NCBI RefSeq assembly: GCF_011043555.1
Contig: NZ_JAAKGS010000009.1
Coordinates: 171,649-235,648, forward strand
Length of the DNA: 64,000 nucleotides
Direction of reading: 5' to 3'
DNA from: Sphingobacterium sp. SGR-19
Lineage (GTDB): Bacteria > Bacteroidota > Bacteroidia > Sphingobacteriales > Sphingobacteriaceae
The position numbers and the translations under genes were made by a program. Position 1 is the stretch's first letter; each line of letters opens with the position of its first letter. The notes beneath the pieces are model-generated. The model did no database searches and was not told the DNA's origin. It saw only the letters and a program-made list of their open reading frames with translations. Shown here piece after piece: positions 44,123 to 54,035 of the stretch.

Positions 44123-44278
44123 CTAATCGTCAAGGCTCATGTTGATGCAAATCTTACCGTTCTCATCGTATACGCTGTTATCAGTGCGATAGTACGAGAA
44201 TCACTTTACAACAATACAGCTATCCTTAGGTAGCTTTATTTCAAAAAAGAAACCGGAATTTGCCCCCGTAACTATGGG
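44123..44278 (-). pseudogene. Short decayed coding remnant
   Basis: One frame reads PIVTGANSGFFFEIKLPKDS, then CIVVK, an in-frame TGA, and FSYYRTDNSVYDENGKICIN to a TAG at 44125. The protein-like composition on both sides of the stop suggests a broken gene of unknown family. Nothing else is seen in the gap between the two flanking minus-strand genes. Confidence 0.35.
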
Positions 44279-44287
44279 TTTAATAGC

Positions 44288-45757
44288 TTATTTTGCTGTA
44301 TCCACCAACCCACGCATCCAGTTATTGAAATCTGCGTCCGATGGGATCTCAAATTTTTTCCGTATCCTGTTCTTTCTGACCTGTACAGCCCTGACTGTAA
44401 CAAAAGTATACTCCGCAATATTTTTTGTCGAAAAGTTGAGAAAGGCCATGGCACAAAACTCAAGCTCGGTACTTCTAATATTTGGATCACGTGATTTCAA
44501 CGCTTGTATAAACTGCGGATACAATTCTTTAAATAAGGTCAGAAACTCCGGATTATTGCTTTTAGCCAGCTCAATCAAATTATTAAACTTGTTTTCTCCA
44601 ATCTGCTCTGTCAGCTCCCTGTTGATGGTTTCTGTTTCCTGTAGAGTCTCATCTTTTTGATCCAGAATCCTACGGTGGCGTCTAGAGCGCCATACAAAAA
44701 ATGTGATCACCACAAAAAGCAAAGCCAGGGCAATTATTGAAATCCTAATTGATTTTGAAACCTTCGTAGCAGATTCCTGATCTTTTGATTTCAAAATCTG
44801 GTTAAGCACCATATCGACGACCTGCCTATTTTCCTTTTCCAAAGAATCGTTGAGCCGGCTAAATGCCAGCTCGTACTCGTCAGCTTTGGACTTATCTAAC
44901 TTGTTATCGACATAATAATCTGCCAAATACCTATAGGTGTTCTTAATTGCGTTTCTATTACCGACTTCCCTCATATTCGCTAAGCTCTCTTGATAAAAAG
45001 CCAGTGCTTTTTCGCGATTTCCTTTCCTGTCCTGCAAATTGCCCAGATAGGTTAATGTATTATAAAATTCAGGAATTTTATATTTCTCCACAAGGGCAAG
45101 GGATTTATCGAGGTAGTCTTCTGCTTTCACAAAATTGCCCTTCCTAACATATAGCTGCCCTAGGTCATTGTAAGCCCCTAGATACATCGCAGCGGCACTC
45201 TCTTCATCAAAATCCCGCAAAACCGTCAATTGAAGCTCTATATATTTCTGCATGGAATCAAGTTGCTCCGTTTGATCAAAAACAGTAGTTAAATTTCCGT
45301 AGGTATACACATAGGATATTTTCTGCGCATCCCCTTCCAAACCCTTTATACAGGTTAGCTGCAAACGAAACTCCCGAATGGCTTGCTGATATAACCTAAG
45401 TTTTGTGTAGGCCCTTCCTCGCACCCGATGGACTTCGGACTGCATAAGGATCTTTTCCTTATAATATTTCGTGTGCTCAACACGTTCGAGATGTTTAAGG
45501 CCCTCTTTGAAGACCCCAACATTTACAAGCGCATTAGCTCCCGAAAAATGAGCTCTTGCTTTTCCTTCATCATAGTTATGCACATTGGATAGAGTCAGGG
45601 CGTTCAAAGCAGTTTCCAGCTGCAGCAAAAATTCACCTTTAGTCTCGAATTCTTTTGCTTTACTCAAGATGGAGTCAACCTCTTGCTTCCGTCCATCGCC
45701 AGCGATTGCCTTGAGCGTAAATACTAATAGAATTAAAAATAAAACCCGTTTTTTCAT
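44288..45757 (-). CDS. TPR membrane protein with C-terminal DNA-binding region
   Basis: 489 residues. Signal peptide (MKKRVLFLILLVFTLKAIAG), about six TPR-like repeats facing the periplasm (YQQAIREFRLQLTCIKGL; EDYLDKSLALVEKYKI; REKALAFYQESLANMREV), one transmembrane helix near residues 340-362 (RISIIALALLFVVITFFVW), a coiled coil and a cytosolic C-terminal helix-turn-helix (TKNIAEYTFVTVRAVQVRKNRI). This is a one-component transmembrane regulator type common in Bacteroidota. Targets unknown. Confidence 0.85.
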   Translation of the reverse strand: MKKRVLFLILLVFTLKAIAGDGRKQEVDSILSKAKEFETKGEFLLQLETALNALTLSNVHNYDEGKARAHFSGANALVNVGVFKEGLKHLERVEHTKYYKEKILMQSEVHRVRGRAYTKLRLYQQAIREFRLQLTCIKGLEGDAQKISYVYTYGNLTTVFDQTEQLDSMQKYIELQLTVLRDFDEESAAAMYLGAYNDLGQLYVRKGNFVKAEDYLDKSLALVEKYKIPEFYNTLTYLGNLQDRKGNREKALAFYQESLANMREVGNRNAIKNTYRYLADYYVDNKLDKSKADEYELAFSRLNDSLEKENRQVVDMVLNQILKSKDQESATKVSKSIRISIIALALLFVVITFFVWRSRRHRRILDQKDETLQETETINRELTEQIGENKFNNLIELAKSNNPEFLTLFKELYPQFIQALKSRDPNIRSTELEFCAMAFLNFSTKNIAEYTFVTVRAVQVRKNRIRKKFEIPSDADFNNWMRGLVDTAK

Positions 45758-45935
45758 GTATAGGTCATCAATTATTTATTAGGGTAGCTGTTTATCACAG
45801 CTATTTCAGGTTGATTCAGCCATAAAATATATTTGTGCGCAAATCTAATCATTTTGAACATTAAACCATATTAATTTTAACCGTGACATTACATGAACTG
45901 ATCTGGCATATTGGCACCCGGCCCCCAGGCCACTT

Positions 45936-47354
45936 CTAATTCGACCAGCCTCCACCCAGCGCCCGATATAGATCCACCACAGCGACAAGCTCAGCCTTAC
46001 GGATCTGTATTAATTCCAATTCACTTTGTAAGGCATTGCTTTGCGCGGTGATAACTTCCAAATAGGTGGCGCTACCGGTTTCGTAAAGTAAATCAGCGTG
46101 CTTAACAGCTGTTTTTAACCGATTTGTTTTGTCCTGTACAATCTCCTGCCGCTCTTTTAGCTTTTGTATGGAGATCAACGCGTCTGATACTTCACCTACT
46201 GCATTAACGACGGATTGCCGAAACCTAACCACACTTTTTTCGTATTCAACGCGTGCAACCTCGTACTGGGTCTTTAATTCTTTTCGTTGAAGAATAGGTT
46301 GCGTTATACTACCAGCCACAGCCCCAAAAAGGGATGCAGGGATATTAAACCAATTGCTGGCTTTAAACGCATTAACACCGGCTTGCGCCGTGATAGATAG
46401 GGAAGGATACATCTGGGCTTTAGCTACTTGATGATAAGCTTGCGAGGCCGTTACCGATAATTCGGCTTGTTTAACATCAGGGCGCTTACTCAATAATTCG
46501 GCGGGTACACCTACAGCCAAATCCGTGGGGAGGTTGACAGCATCTAGCGTCGCCGCAGTATGTATTTCTTTTGGAAAGTCTCCGCTAAGAACGTGCAAAG
46601 CATTCTCCTGAAGTAAGATCTGCTGCTGAAAATCGGGGATTAATGCAGCTGCCGCCTGCCGTTGCGCGGCAACTTGCTCCAAAGCCAATAAATTGATATC
46701 GCCTACTTCATATTGGTGCTGAACCACTTGAAGGGTACTATCGCTCAACCGTAAATTCTGCTGCGCGATTTCTTGGAGGCGATAGAGCATCAACAGTTGG
46801 TAGTAGCCTTTGGCCACCTGATTAACTAGCCGTGTTTGAATCGCTTTTCGAGCCTCTTCGGTCTCTAAATACGACGCCAATGCAGCTGCCTTTTTCCCCT
46901 TAATCTTGCCCCAAATATCAGCTTCCCAGGATAGACCTAAACCAGCAGTATAATCTTCGAGATGGTTCTGACCTAAAAATTGACCTAAACTCAATCCGTT
47001 TAGACTATTGTTAGAGGGATTGGTGCTATTGGCCTGTACCTGTAGTTGCAAGCTGGGTAGATTTCCTGCTTTAGCTTGGGTGAACATTAATTGCGCCGAT
47101 TCGATATTCTTGAGCGCAAGTTGCATATCCACGTTCTGCTGCAGCGCGGTATCGATCAATTGCTGTAACACAGGGTCTTGAAAAAATTCCCACCAAGGAA
47201 CATTACCGATACTGCTATCAGCATATACTGCTTGCTCGCTACGGAAGGACGTAGGAGGAGCTAGTGTGATGTCATTGCTTAGCTTCTTGGTTTGGCATGC
47301 CCACAAAGAAGCAGAAATGGCCAAGGAAAAGAGAAAACTACTTTTTATTTTCAT
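45936..47354 (-). CDS. RND efflux outer-membrane lipoprotein (TolC/NodT family)
   Basis: 472 residues. Lipoprotein signal with Cys20 (AISASLWACQTKK), duplicated OEP helices (LQLALKNIESAQLMFTQAKA; VEYEKSVVRFRQSVVNAVGE) and the typical end ELVAVVDLYRALGGGW. Outer-membrane exit duct of the tripartite pump. 17 bases after the inner-membrane pump gene on the same strand. Confidence 0.93.
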   Translation of the reverse strand: MKIKSSFLFSLAISASLWACQTKKLSNDITLAPPTSFRSEQAVYADSSIGNVPWWEFFQDPVLQQLIDTALQQNVDMQLALKNIESAQLMFTQAKAGNLPSLQLQVQANSTNPSNNSLNGLSLGQFLGQNHLEDYTAGLGLSWEADIWGKIKGKKAAALASYLETEEARKAIQTRLVNQVAKGYYQLLMLYRLQEIAQQNLRLSDSTLQVVQHQYEVGDINLLALEQVAAQRQAAAALIPDFQQQILLQENALHVLSGDFPKEIHTAATLDAVNLPTDLAVGVPAELLSKRPDVKQAELSVTASQAYHQVAKAQMYPSLSITAQAGVNAFKASNWFNIPASLFGAVAGSITQPILQRKELKTQYEVARVEYEKSVVRFRQSVVNAVGEVSDALISIQKLKERQEIVQDKTNRLKTAVKHADLLYETGSATYLEVITAQSNALQSELELIQIRKAELVAVVDLYRALGGGWSN

Positions 47355-47370
47355 CTGTATAATTTTAAAA

Positions 47371-50300
47371 TTAAGAATGTATGGATGTCCTGTCTACAAA
47401 AACAAGTTCTTGGTGATGAGAAGGTAACACCTGTTCGTTGACTCTGGATCCGCTGACGCGCTCCTGAAGATATTGGAATACGACAAATAAAATCGGAATA
47501 ACCAAGAGCCCTAATACGACACCAGAAAGCATACCTCCCGCAGCCGCTATACTGATTGCATGGTTTCCTTGCGCAGAAGGGCCTACGGCACTCATCATGG
47601 GAATCATACCTACGATGAAAGCAAGCGATGTCATAATGATAGGGCGGAGGCGTAGTTTAGCCGCTTCTAGGGCGGCCCTGGTAATAGACTGTCCCCGCTT
47701 CCTTCCCTGAAGAGCAAATTCGACGATAAGAATGGCGTTTTTTGCCAATAACCCGATCAGCATAACGAGGGCTACCTGTACGTATATATTATTGGATATG
47801 CCCGTTAGTCCGATAGCTGCGAATACACCGAATACGCCGGTAGGAATAGATAAAATTACCGCCAATGGGATAATGTAACTTTCGTATTGCGCAGCGAGTA
47901 AGAAGTAAACAAATACAAGGCATAAGATAAAAATGATCGTCGATTGGCCTCCAGAAACCAATTCCTCTTTGGTCATCCCTGAAAATTCATAAGTGAAGCC
48001 AGTAGGTAAATGCTGACGGGCAACTTCCTCTACGGCTCTTATGGCGTCGCCAGAGCTATAACCGGGGTTCGGTATAGCGTTGATACCGATAGAATTAAAA
48101 AGATTATACCGGGACGCCGTTTCTGGACCGTATACACGTTGCAATTGAACTAGGGTCGTAATGGGCACCATATCGCCGTTTTGATTTTTAACATATATAC
48201 CATCCATCGCGGAAGGTTCTGTACGGTTTGTGAAATCAGCTTGTACCATGACGCGGTAATATTTACCGAAGCGGTTAAAATCGGAGGCCTGCGCGCTACC
48301 GAAATAGGCTTGCATGGTGTGGAGGATATCCCTCGTCCGGACGCCTAGTTGTTCAGCCTTTATATCGTCAACCTGCAGTTCGTACTGTGGATAATCTGCC
48401 TTAAAAGTTGTAAAGGCCATCGCAATTTCGGGACGCTGCATCAATTGCTCGATGAATCCTTGTCCTATATCGCTAAACTCCCCGAGCTCGCCACCGGTAC
48501 GGTCCTGTAAAACCATATCCAAACCGTCAACATTACTGAATCCTGGCACGGTAGGGAAGGTGAATACAAAGAAATTGGCACCCTTGATGCTGGATAGTTT
48601 TTGGTTAACGTCCGCCATGATAGCATCGATATCTTTAACTTCGCCACGCTCCTCATGTGGCTTAAGCAAGATAAAAGCGACGCCAGCTGAAGGACTTGTG
48701 GATTGTGTCAAGATGTTAAATCCGGCCATCACGTTGAGTGTTTTGGTGAAGGAGGCGTGTTGCAGCTGCTGCTCTGCTTCTTTTAAGGCTTGGGATGTCC
48801 GATCTAACGATGCTCCGGCAGGCATTGACAAGGAGATCGCGATAAAGCCTTGATCTTCCGAAGGAATAAAACCTGTCGGTGTTCGCTGTACCATGAAAAC
48901 AGTCACAAGGATTAATATCGCGAGTCCAGAAAGGCCCACCCATTTGCGACGAATCAAAAAGCGCAGGCTTCCCACATAATTTCGAGTTAGCTTTTCGAAA
49001 CCAACATTAAAACCAGCGAAGAACTTTTCCTTAAAACCGAGCCGTTTACCGTTTGCGGGGCTATGATGGACAGGTTTCAGAAACAGCGCGCAAAGTGCGG
49101 GACTTAACGTCAATGCATTGACGGCAGAGATAACAATAGCTATCGCCAATGTAAAAGCAAATTGTCGGTAGAATACGCCCGTGGATCCTTCCATAAAGCC
49201 AATGGGGAGGAAAACGGCCGACATCACCAGCGTAATCGATATAATAGCTCCTGTTATTTCCCCCATTGCGGATGTGGTTGCTAACTTGGGAGGCAAGTGT
49301 GTATGCTCCATTTTGCTGTGTACAGCTTCCACGACGACGATGGCATCATCTACCACTATCCCGATGGCCAACACAAGCGCAAACAATGTGAGTAGATTTA
49401 TCGAAAAACCAAAAAGCTGCATGAAAAAGAACGTACCTATAATGGCTACCGGAACAGCTATTGCCGGTATCAACGTAGACCGGAAATCTTGTAAGAACAA
49501 GAAAACGACAAGAAAGACTAAAATGAATGCTTCTATCAAAGTGTGCTTTACCTGATCAATAGATTGATCAAGCGCATCTTTGGTGTTATAGAGCACAAGG
49601 TGTTTTACACCCTTTGGAAAATGGAGAGACGCTTTGTCCATAAATTCCTGTATGGCGATCTGGATTTCATTGGCGTTGGAACCTGCTAATTGCATAATAC
49701 CGATATTCAGACCAGCTTTACCATCAATACGTGTATGACTGGCGTATGTATAAGACCCCAGCTCGACACGAGCCACGTCTTTCAGTCGCAATACAGATCC
49801 GTCCGTGTTGGAACGGATAATGATGTTCTCGTAATCCGTAGGTTGGTTGAGTTTTCCCTTATATTTAATGACAAATTCAAATGCTTCTTTGCTGTTTTCG
49901 CCAAACTTACCGGGAGCAGCTTCCATATTTTTATCCTGAATAGCAGCCATTACCTCCGCGGGTGTTAGCTTGTAAGTCGCCATCTGATTTGGATCCAACC
50001 AAACACGCATCGAATAGTCCTTACTTCCGCCGAAGGCAATTGCTTGTCCCACTCCAGGAATCCGTTTAAGTTCTGGAATGATATTGATTTGGGCGTAGTT
50101 TGTAATAAACGTTTGATCGTATTTTGCGTCATCTTCCGTATACAGATCCAACACCATGATCAAGCTATTTTGCTGTTTCGCAGTCGTGATACCTGCTTGA
50201 ACAACTTCCGTAGGAAGCTGGCTCGTAGCTTGGGACACACGGTTCTGTACGTTAACAGCCGCTTGATCAGGATCGGTGCCAAGCTTGAAATATACCGTAA

Positions 50301-50568
50301 TCATCAGGGATCCATCGTTACTGGCGGTTGAACTCATATAACTCATGTTTTCAACACCATTGATGGATTCTTCTAGCGAGGGAGCTACTGCACGTAACAC
50401 CGTTTCGGCATTGGCACCTGGATATAGCGCTACAACCTGAACTGCTGGTGGTGCAATATCCGGAAACTGCTGTAACGGAAGTTTCAGGATACCGATAATT
50501 CCTAGAATGACAAGTAATATCGATATAACCGTGGCGAGGACGGGGCGTTCTATAAATTTTTTGAACAT
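47371..50568 (-). CDS. RND efflux pump, HAE1/AcrB type
   Basis: 1065 residues, inner-membrane proton/drug antiporter. MFKKFIERPVLATVISILLV opening, porter domains, and 12 helices in two halves. The proton-relay aspartates are in AIGIVVDDAIVVVEAVHSKM, with the partner lysine region later (MLIGLLAKNAILIVEFA). GFIPSEDQGFI and IPTGVFGVFAAIGLTG are typical of the hydrophobic/amphiphilic efflux class. Twelve bases after the adaptor gene. Confidence 0.96.
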   Translation of the reverse strand: MFKKFIERPVLATVISILLVILGIIGILKLPLQQFPDIAPPAVQVVALYPGANAETVLRAVAPSLEESINGVENMSYMSSTASNDGSLMITVYFKLGTDPDQAAVNVQNRVSQATSQLPTEVVQAGITTAKQQNSLIMVLDLYTEDDAKYDQTFITNYAQINIIPELKRIPGVGQAIAFGGSKDYSMRVWLDPNQMATYKLTPAEVMAAIQDKNMEAAPGKFGENSKEAFEFVIKYKGKLNQPTDYENIIIRSNTDGSVLRLKDVARVELGSYTYASHTRIDGKAGLNIGIMQLAGSNANEIQIAIQEFMDKASLHFPKGVKHLVLYNTKDALDQSIDQVKHTLIEAFILVFLVVFLFLQDFRSTLIPAIAVPVAIIGTFFFMQLFGFSINLLTLFALVLAIGIVVDDAIVVVEAVHSKMEHTHLPPKLATTSAMGEITGAIISITLVMSAVFLPIGFMEGSTGVFYRQFAFTLAIAIVISAVNALTLSPALCALFLKPVHHSPANGKRLGFKEKFFAGFNVGFEKLTRNYVGSLRFLIRRKWVGLSGLAILILVTVFMVQRTPTGFIPSEDQGFIAISLSMPAGASLDRTSQALKEAEQQLQHASFTKTLNVMAGFNILTQSTSPSAGVAFILLKPHEERGEVKDIDAIMADVNQKLSSIKGANFFVFTFPTVPGFSNVDGLDMVLQDRTGGELGEFSDIGQGFIEQLMQRPEIAMAFTTFKADYPQYELQVDDIKAEQLGVRTRDILHTMQAYFGSAQASDFNRFGKYYRVMVQADFTNRTEPSAMDGIYVKNQNGDMVPITTLVQLQRVYGPETASRYNLFNSIGINAIPNPGYSSGDAIRAVEEVARQHLPTGFTYEFSGMTKEELVSGGQSTIIFILCLVFVYFLLAAQYESYIIPLAVILSIPTGVFGVFAAIGLTGISNNIYVQVALVMLIGLLAKNAILIVEFALQGRKRGQSITRAALEAAKLRLRPIIMTSLAFIVGMIPMMSAVGPSAQGNHAISIAAAGGMLSGVVLGLLVIPILFVVFQYLQERVSGSRVNEQVLPSHHQELVFVDRTSIHS

Positions 50569-50580
50569 GTTGCGCTGGAA

Positions 50581-51789
50581 TTAATGAGATTTGTGAATGT
50601 TTTCTGTAGCTATTGTTTGAGGCGTGATTGTCTGCCCCTCCTGTAAAAGATCTATCCCTTTATATACGATACGATCTCCCGGCTTTATCCCTTTTTCTAC
50701 GAGGTAGTTTTCGTTACTCTTGCCCACAACCGTAATAGGCTGCTGACTAACCTTGTTGTTGCTTGTTACCGTATATACAAAAATCTTATCCTGAATTTCT
50801 ATCGTTGCCAATTGAGGAACAAGTATGACGTCTTGGTAACGTTTTTCCAAGCGAATTCTTCCGGTGTTTCCGTTCCGTAGAACGCCCTCAGGATTTGGAA
50901 AAGTAGCTCGAAGCGTAATTGCCCCAGTATGCTTATCGAATTGTCCATCGACCATGTCTATTTTTCCAGTATGCTCGTAAATACTTCGATCAGATAACAG
51001 TAGGGTCACGGGAGGTACATGTTGTACTTTTTGTTCCAACGTCTCTCCCTTTGTATCACGTTTAAAGGCGATAAAATCGTTTTCGCCGAGCGAAAAGTAT
51101 ACATGTAATGTTTCTACATCAGATAATTGTGTGAGTGGTTCGCTGTCTAATGGACTGACCAGACTTCCCTGTTTTTTTAGCAAACGTCCTATAAACCCTG
51201 CAGTGGAGGCTCTGATCTCTGTGTAGCCAACATTGATTTTTGCCGCTTCCACCGCGGATTTTGCTTGTTGTACACTCGCTTTCGCTGCATGGTGAGCGCT
51301 GACCGCGGCTTTCAACTGGAAATCGGTTAAGACCTTGTTTGCGACAAGACGGGTCTTTTTTTCAACTTCCAACGCCGTATTTTCTACAGCGGCTTCAGCC
51401 GCTTGTAAATTAGCCCTTGCTTGATTGAGTTGTTCTTGGTATGGCCGGTCATTGATCTTAAACAATAGCTGCCCTTTCTGCACTCTAGCCCCTTCGTCAA
51501 CATAAATCCGGTCGAGGACACCTTCTACTTGCGGGCGCACCTCAATCGTAGAAGCTCCTTCGATAGACGCCGGATAGTCTTGGTAGATGATCTGATCATC
51601 ACTGGCTAACGTAACGACAGGTAATGCGGGTGGCGTGGACGCAGCGGGTTTGCCGGTACCCGTCGTACAGCTGTAAAGAAAAGGTATCATCCCTATAATA
51701 AAGAATGTCCTTACGTGATTAAGTGATTTAACAGTGTTAAATAATAGAGCCTGAAGATGCAGTAAATTAGTGGATTGTTGCGTTTTCAT
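50581..51789 (-). CDS. RND periplasmic adaptor (HlyD/AcrA type)
   Basis: 402 residues. Lipobox-like FLYSC near residue 41, lipoyl halves (EVRPQVEGVLDRIYVDEGAR; RASTAGFIGRLLKKQGSLVS), a helical hairpin (AEAAVENTALEVEKKTRLV) and beta-barrel/MP domains. Links pump and outer-membrane channel. The leader before the lipobox is long (about 40 residues) and a palindrome lies inside it at 51727-51741, so the real start may be further in, although no good internal ATG gives a normal signal peptide. First gene of the efflux operon behind a TetR gene. Confidence 0.93.
   Translation of the reverse strand: MKTQQSTNLLHLQALLFNTVKSLNHVRTFFIIGMIPFLYSCTTGTGKPAASTPPALPVVTLASDDQIIYQDYPASIEGASTIEVRPQVEGVLDRIYVDEGARVQKGQLLFKINDRPYQEQLNQARANLQAAEAAVENTALEVEKKTRLVANKVLTDFQLKAAVSAHHAAKASVQQAKSAVEAAKINVGYTEIRASTAGFIGRLLKKQGSLVSPLDSEPLTQLSDVETLHVYFSLGENDFIAFKRDTKGETLEQKVQHVPPVTLLLSDRSIYEHTGKIDMVDGQFDKHTGAITLRATFPNPEGVLRNGNTGRIRLEKRYQDVILVPQLATIEIQDKIFVYTVTSNNKVSQQPITVVGKSNENYLVEKGIKPGDRIVYKGIDLLQEGQTITPQTIATENIHKSH
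51727..51741. promoter_or_regulatory. Probable TetR operator, copy 1
   Basis: TTTAACAGTGTTAAA, a perfect palindrome around its central base, inside the annotated 5' end of the adaptor gene. Copies at 51823-51837 and 52491-52505 flank the tetR gene. Confidence 0.65.
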
Positions 51790-51822
51790 TTGTAAAGGTT
51801 GTTTTTAATTTTAAAGTTGATA

Positions 51823-51837
51823 TTTTACAGTGTTAAA
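51823..51837. promoter_or_regulatory. Probable TetR operator, copy 2
   Basis: TTTTACAGTGTTAAA, one mismatch to copy 1, between tetR and the adaptor gene. Confidence 0.65.
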
Positions 51838-51870
51838 TAACCTAACGTTGTATCTTTTTTGCGAAAAAAA

Positions 51871-52470
51871 TTAGTCGTTTAGCGAACGTGTGATCCCATA
51901 AATGGCATCTTTAAGCACCTGTTGATTGGTAATCTCTCCATTTCCTTTATCTACCAAGTTTATGGAGATGAGACCGTGGATAACAGACCAATAGGTGAAG
52001 TATTTTCGACAAATTAAGTCTTCGGATGGCTGCTGCTCGGCCATAATCTCTCGGATTACATCGGCAATGAGTTCACCAAAAGACGGTCGGCCGCTCTCAT
52101 TTTTCTCCGCTCCGCAACAAGCTGTTCCAATGCCAAACATGAGTTGGTAGAGCTCACGTTCTTCGAAAGCAAAATCCCAATAGCTAAACCACATAGCCTC
52201 AAGTTGCTTTTCTAACATGCTTTCTTTAGCTTGAGCCTGTTTGACCCGTTTCGCTAACAAAAGGTGCCCTTGTTTCGACAGCTCATTCAAGATAGCTTCT
52301 TTGTTGGCAAAATATTCGTAAATCATGGGAGCTGTGTATTCGATAATATCGGCGATTTTACGCATGCTCAGCGCCTGCCACCCTTCTTCCTTGACAATCT
52401 GAAGGGACGCTTCCAGAATGGAATTCCGGTTTTCGTCTTTAAGGCGTTGAATGCGCTCTTTGCTTCCCAT
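51871..52470 (-). CDS. TetR/AcrR family transcriptional regulator
   Basis: 199 residues. N-terminal helix-turn-helix with ILEASLQIVKEEGWQALSMR and IADIIEYTAPMIYEYFANKE; the C-terminal ligand domain belongs to the WHG-type TetR group (MEAMWFSYWDFAFEERELYQLMFG). Encoded just upstream of the efflux genes in the same direction. The palindromes on both sides of the gene suggest that it represses itself and the efflux operon. Confidence 0.93.
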   Translation of the reverse strand: MGSKERIQRLKDENRNSILEASLQIVKEEGWQALSMRKIADIIEYTAPMIYEYFANKEAILNELSKQGHLLLAKRVKQAQAKESMLEKQLEAMWFSYWDFAFEERELYQLMFGIGTACCGAEKNESGRPSFGELIADVIREIMAEQQPSEDLICRKYFTYWSVIHGLISINLVDKGNGEITNQQVLKDAIYGITRSLND

Positions 52471-52490
52471 GTTTTAATTCTATAAAATCA

Positions 52491-52505
52491 TTTAACACTG
52501 TTAGG
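52491..52505. promoter_or_regulatory. Probable TetR operator, copy 3
   Basis: TTTAACACTGTTAGG, 13 of 15 positions agreeing with the palindrome TTTAACA-S-TGTTAAA, 20 bases upstream of the tetR start codon. Confidence 0.6.
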
Positions 52506-52608
52506 CAAAATTGCGTATTTTAATTTTTTCCAGTGACATCCTAATGTCATTATAATTTATTTAATTTTATCGAGGTAGATGTGGATTAATCACGTTTATA
52601 AGATAACC

Positions 52609-53475
52609 ATGAAGAGACAAATAGTTAATAGGACAGTTCACGTAAATGGCATAAAGATTTTCTACAGAGAAGCAGGCGACCCAAAAAATCCAACAATTCT
52701 TTTGTTACATGGCTTTCCGACCTCGTCATTAATGTTTAAAAATTTAATGACAGCGCTTTCTGATAAGTTTCACTTTATTGCACCAGACTACCCAGGTTTT
52801 GGCTTCAGCGATTTTCCATCGGTAGAGGAGTTTGATTACTCATTTGAAAATATCGCTTTGTACATCGATGAATTCACGAAAGCGATTATGCTAGATGCTT
52901 TTTCCATCTACTTCCACGATTATGGAAGTTATATCGGTATGCGGCTTTGTATAAAAAATCCCGATAAAATTGATTCAATTATTGTACAGAATGGGAATAA
53001 CTATTTTGAAGGACACGGGCCTAATTGGGATGAAACTAAAGACTATTGGGAAAATCCTACCGAACAAAAAAAGAAAAAAGTATATGCCTTCCTAAGTGCT
53101 GAAGGAACGAAAGAGCAGTATTTCGCAGGCGTTCCAGAAAATCTTAAGCAAAACATCAGCCCCGAGAATTGGATCATTGATTGGGAACGACTTAGCAGGC
53201 CAGCAAACCTAGACATGCAGTTTAAACTTAACTGTACGTATCCAACCAACTTTGAGCTGTTTCCTGCTATTCAAGAATATTTCCGCAAATATCAGCCGCC
53301 TGCTCTTATAATTTGGGGCAAGTATGATGTGTATTTTGATGTGGCGGAAGCGAATTGCTATAAAAGAGATTTAGAACGGGCTCAAATTCACATATTAGAG
53401 GGTGGACATATGCTGTTAGAAACAAATTTTGACGAAGTGGTGAAATTGATAGACAGATTTTTTTCCAATAGCTGA
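52609..53475 (+). CDS. Alpha/beta hydrolase (haloalkane dehalogenase / epoxide hydrolase-like)
   Basis: 288 residues from ATG 52609, where the conserved start RTVHVNGIKIFYREAGDP fits; an ATG at 52579 would add 10. Oxyanion motif LLLHGFPTSS, nucleophile elbow YFHDYGSYIG with Asp as nucleophile (the pattern of dehalogenases and epoxide hydrolases rather than Ser esterases), and His in LEGGHMLLETN. Cytosolic. Real substrate unknown. Divergent from tetR, so operator copy 3 may also affect it. Confidence 0.85.
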   Translation: MKRQIVNRTVHVNGIKIFYREAGDPKNPTILLLHGFPTSSLMFKNLMTALSDKFHFIAPDYPGFGFSDFPSVEEFDYSFENIALYIDEFTKAIMLDAFSIYFHDYGSYIGMRLCIKNPDKIDSIIVQNGNNYFEGHGPNWDETKDYWENPTEQKKKKVYAFLSAEGTKEQYFAGVPENLKQNISPENWIIDWERLSRPANLDMQFKLNCTYPTNFELFPAIQEYFRKYQPPALIIWGKYDVYFDVAEANCYKRDLERAQIHILEGGHMLLETNFDEVVKLIDRFFSNS

Positions 53476-53498
53476 TTCTATACCACCCCGTAATGATT

Positions 53499-53882
53499 TC
53501 AGTTGATTTTAAAATTTAGCCCCGCTTCTTCCAACGTTTTTTTTAAAGGGGGTAGAGAAGCCTTTCCGATGCCGTGCAATGCAAGGATCTCTTTTTCGGT
53601 ATGTTCCGCCAACTTCTCAATGGTATCAATGCCGTAATGAAGCAAAGCATTTCTTGCGGGGCTGCTTAATAAGCTAAGAAAACCTGAAGCTGGCGCCTTT
53701 ATTTTTTCACAAATGGGGCAGGTTGGGCAATCGCTGCTTTTGTAATATTGATGTCCTTGTTTGCAAGTGCGCAATGTTTTGGGTGTTGCCATCTTATTTC
53801 TGTATGCATCAAGCGGGATTTCTTTTAGCGGATTTCCTCCGTCGATAAATAGTTTTCCCTTTTCATCATTCCATTCGTTCAA
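53499..53882 (-). CDS. RNA polymerase alpha-CTD-like protein with zinc knuckle
   Basis: 127 residues. Central TLRTCKQGHQYYKSSDCPTCPIC holds a C..H..C..C..C zinc-binding pattern; the C-terminus LSSPARNALLHYGIDTIEKL with LHGIGKASLPPLKKTLEEAG is the helix-hairpin-helix fold of the RNA polymerase alpha C-terminal domain. Related proteins usually start at the internal MATPKTLRT (here residue 31, base 53792 or nearby), so the first 30 residues may be non-coding or a genuine extension. Likely DNA/RNAP-interacting; function unknown. Confidence 0.75.
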   Translation of the reverse strand: MNEWNDEKGKLFIDGGNPLKEIPLDAYRNKMATPKTLRTCKQGHQYYKSSDCPTCPICEKIKAPASGFLSLLSSPARNALLHYGIDTIEKLAEHTEKEILALHGIGKASLPPLKKTLEEAGLNFKIN

Positions 53883-54005
53883 GTATATATCATAAAGTTA
53901 TCACAACTTTCTTTTGGTCAGATTATCTTATGGCAAGAAAAATTCTTTCTCCATATCTAATCTTACTCTTTCCGGATGGATTTCATTTTGATATTCAAAA
54001 ATATT

Positions 54006-54021
54006 ATCGTAATATTGCGAT
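54006..54021. promoter_or_regulatory. Probable ArsR operator, copy 1
   Basis: ATCGTAATATTGCGAT, a near-perfect 16-bp palindrome 14 bases upstream of the arsR start codon; 15 of 16 bases recur at 54388-54403. Confidence 0.65.
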
Positions 54022-54035
54022 CAAAACATGTAATA

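Noticed and set aside
44123..44278. In-frame TGA as a selenocysteine codon
   Set aside because: No SECIS-like hairpin seen, no selenoprotein family pattern, and no selenium genes in the window; a decayed gene is simpler.
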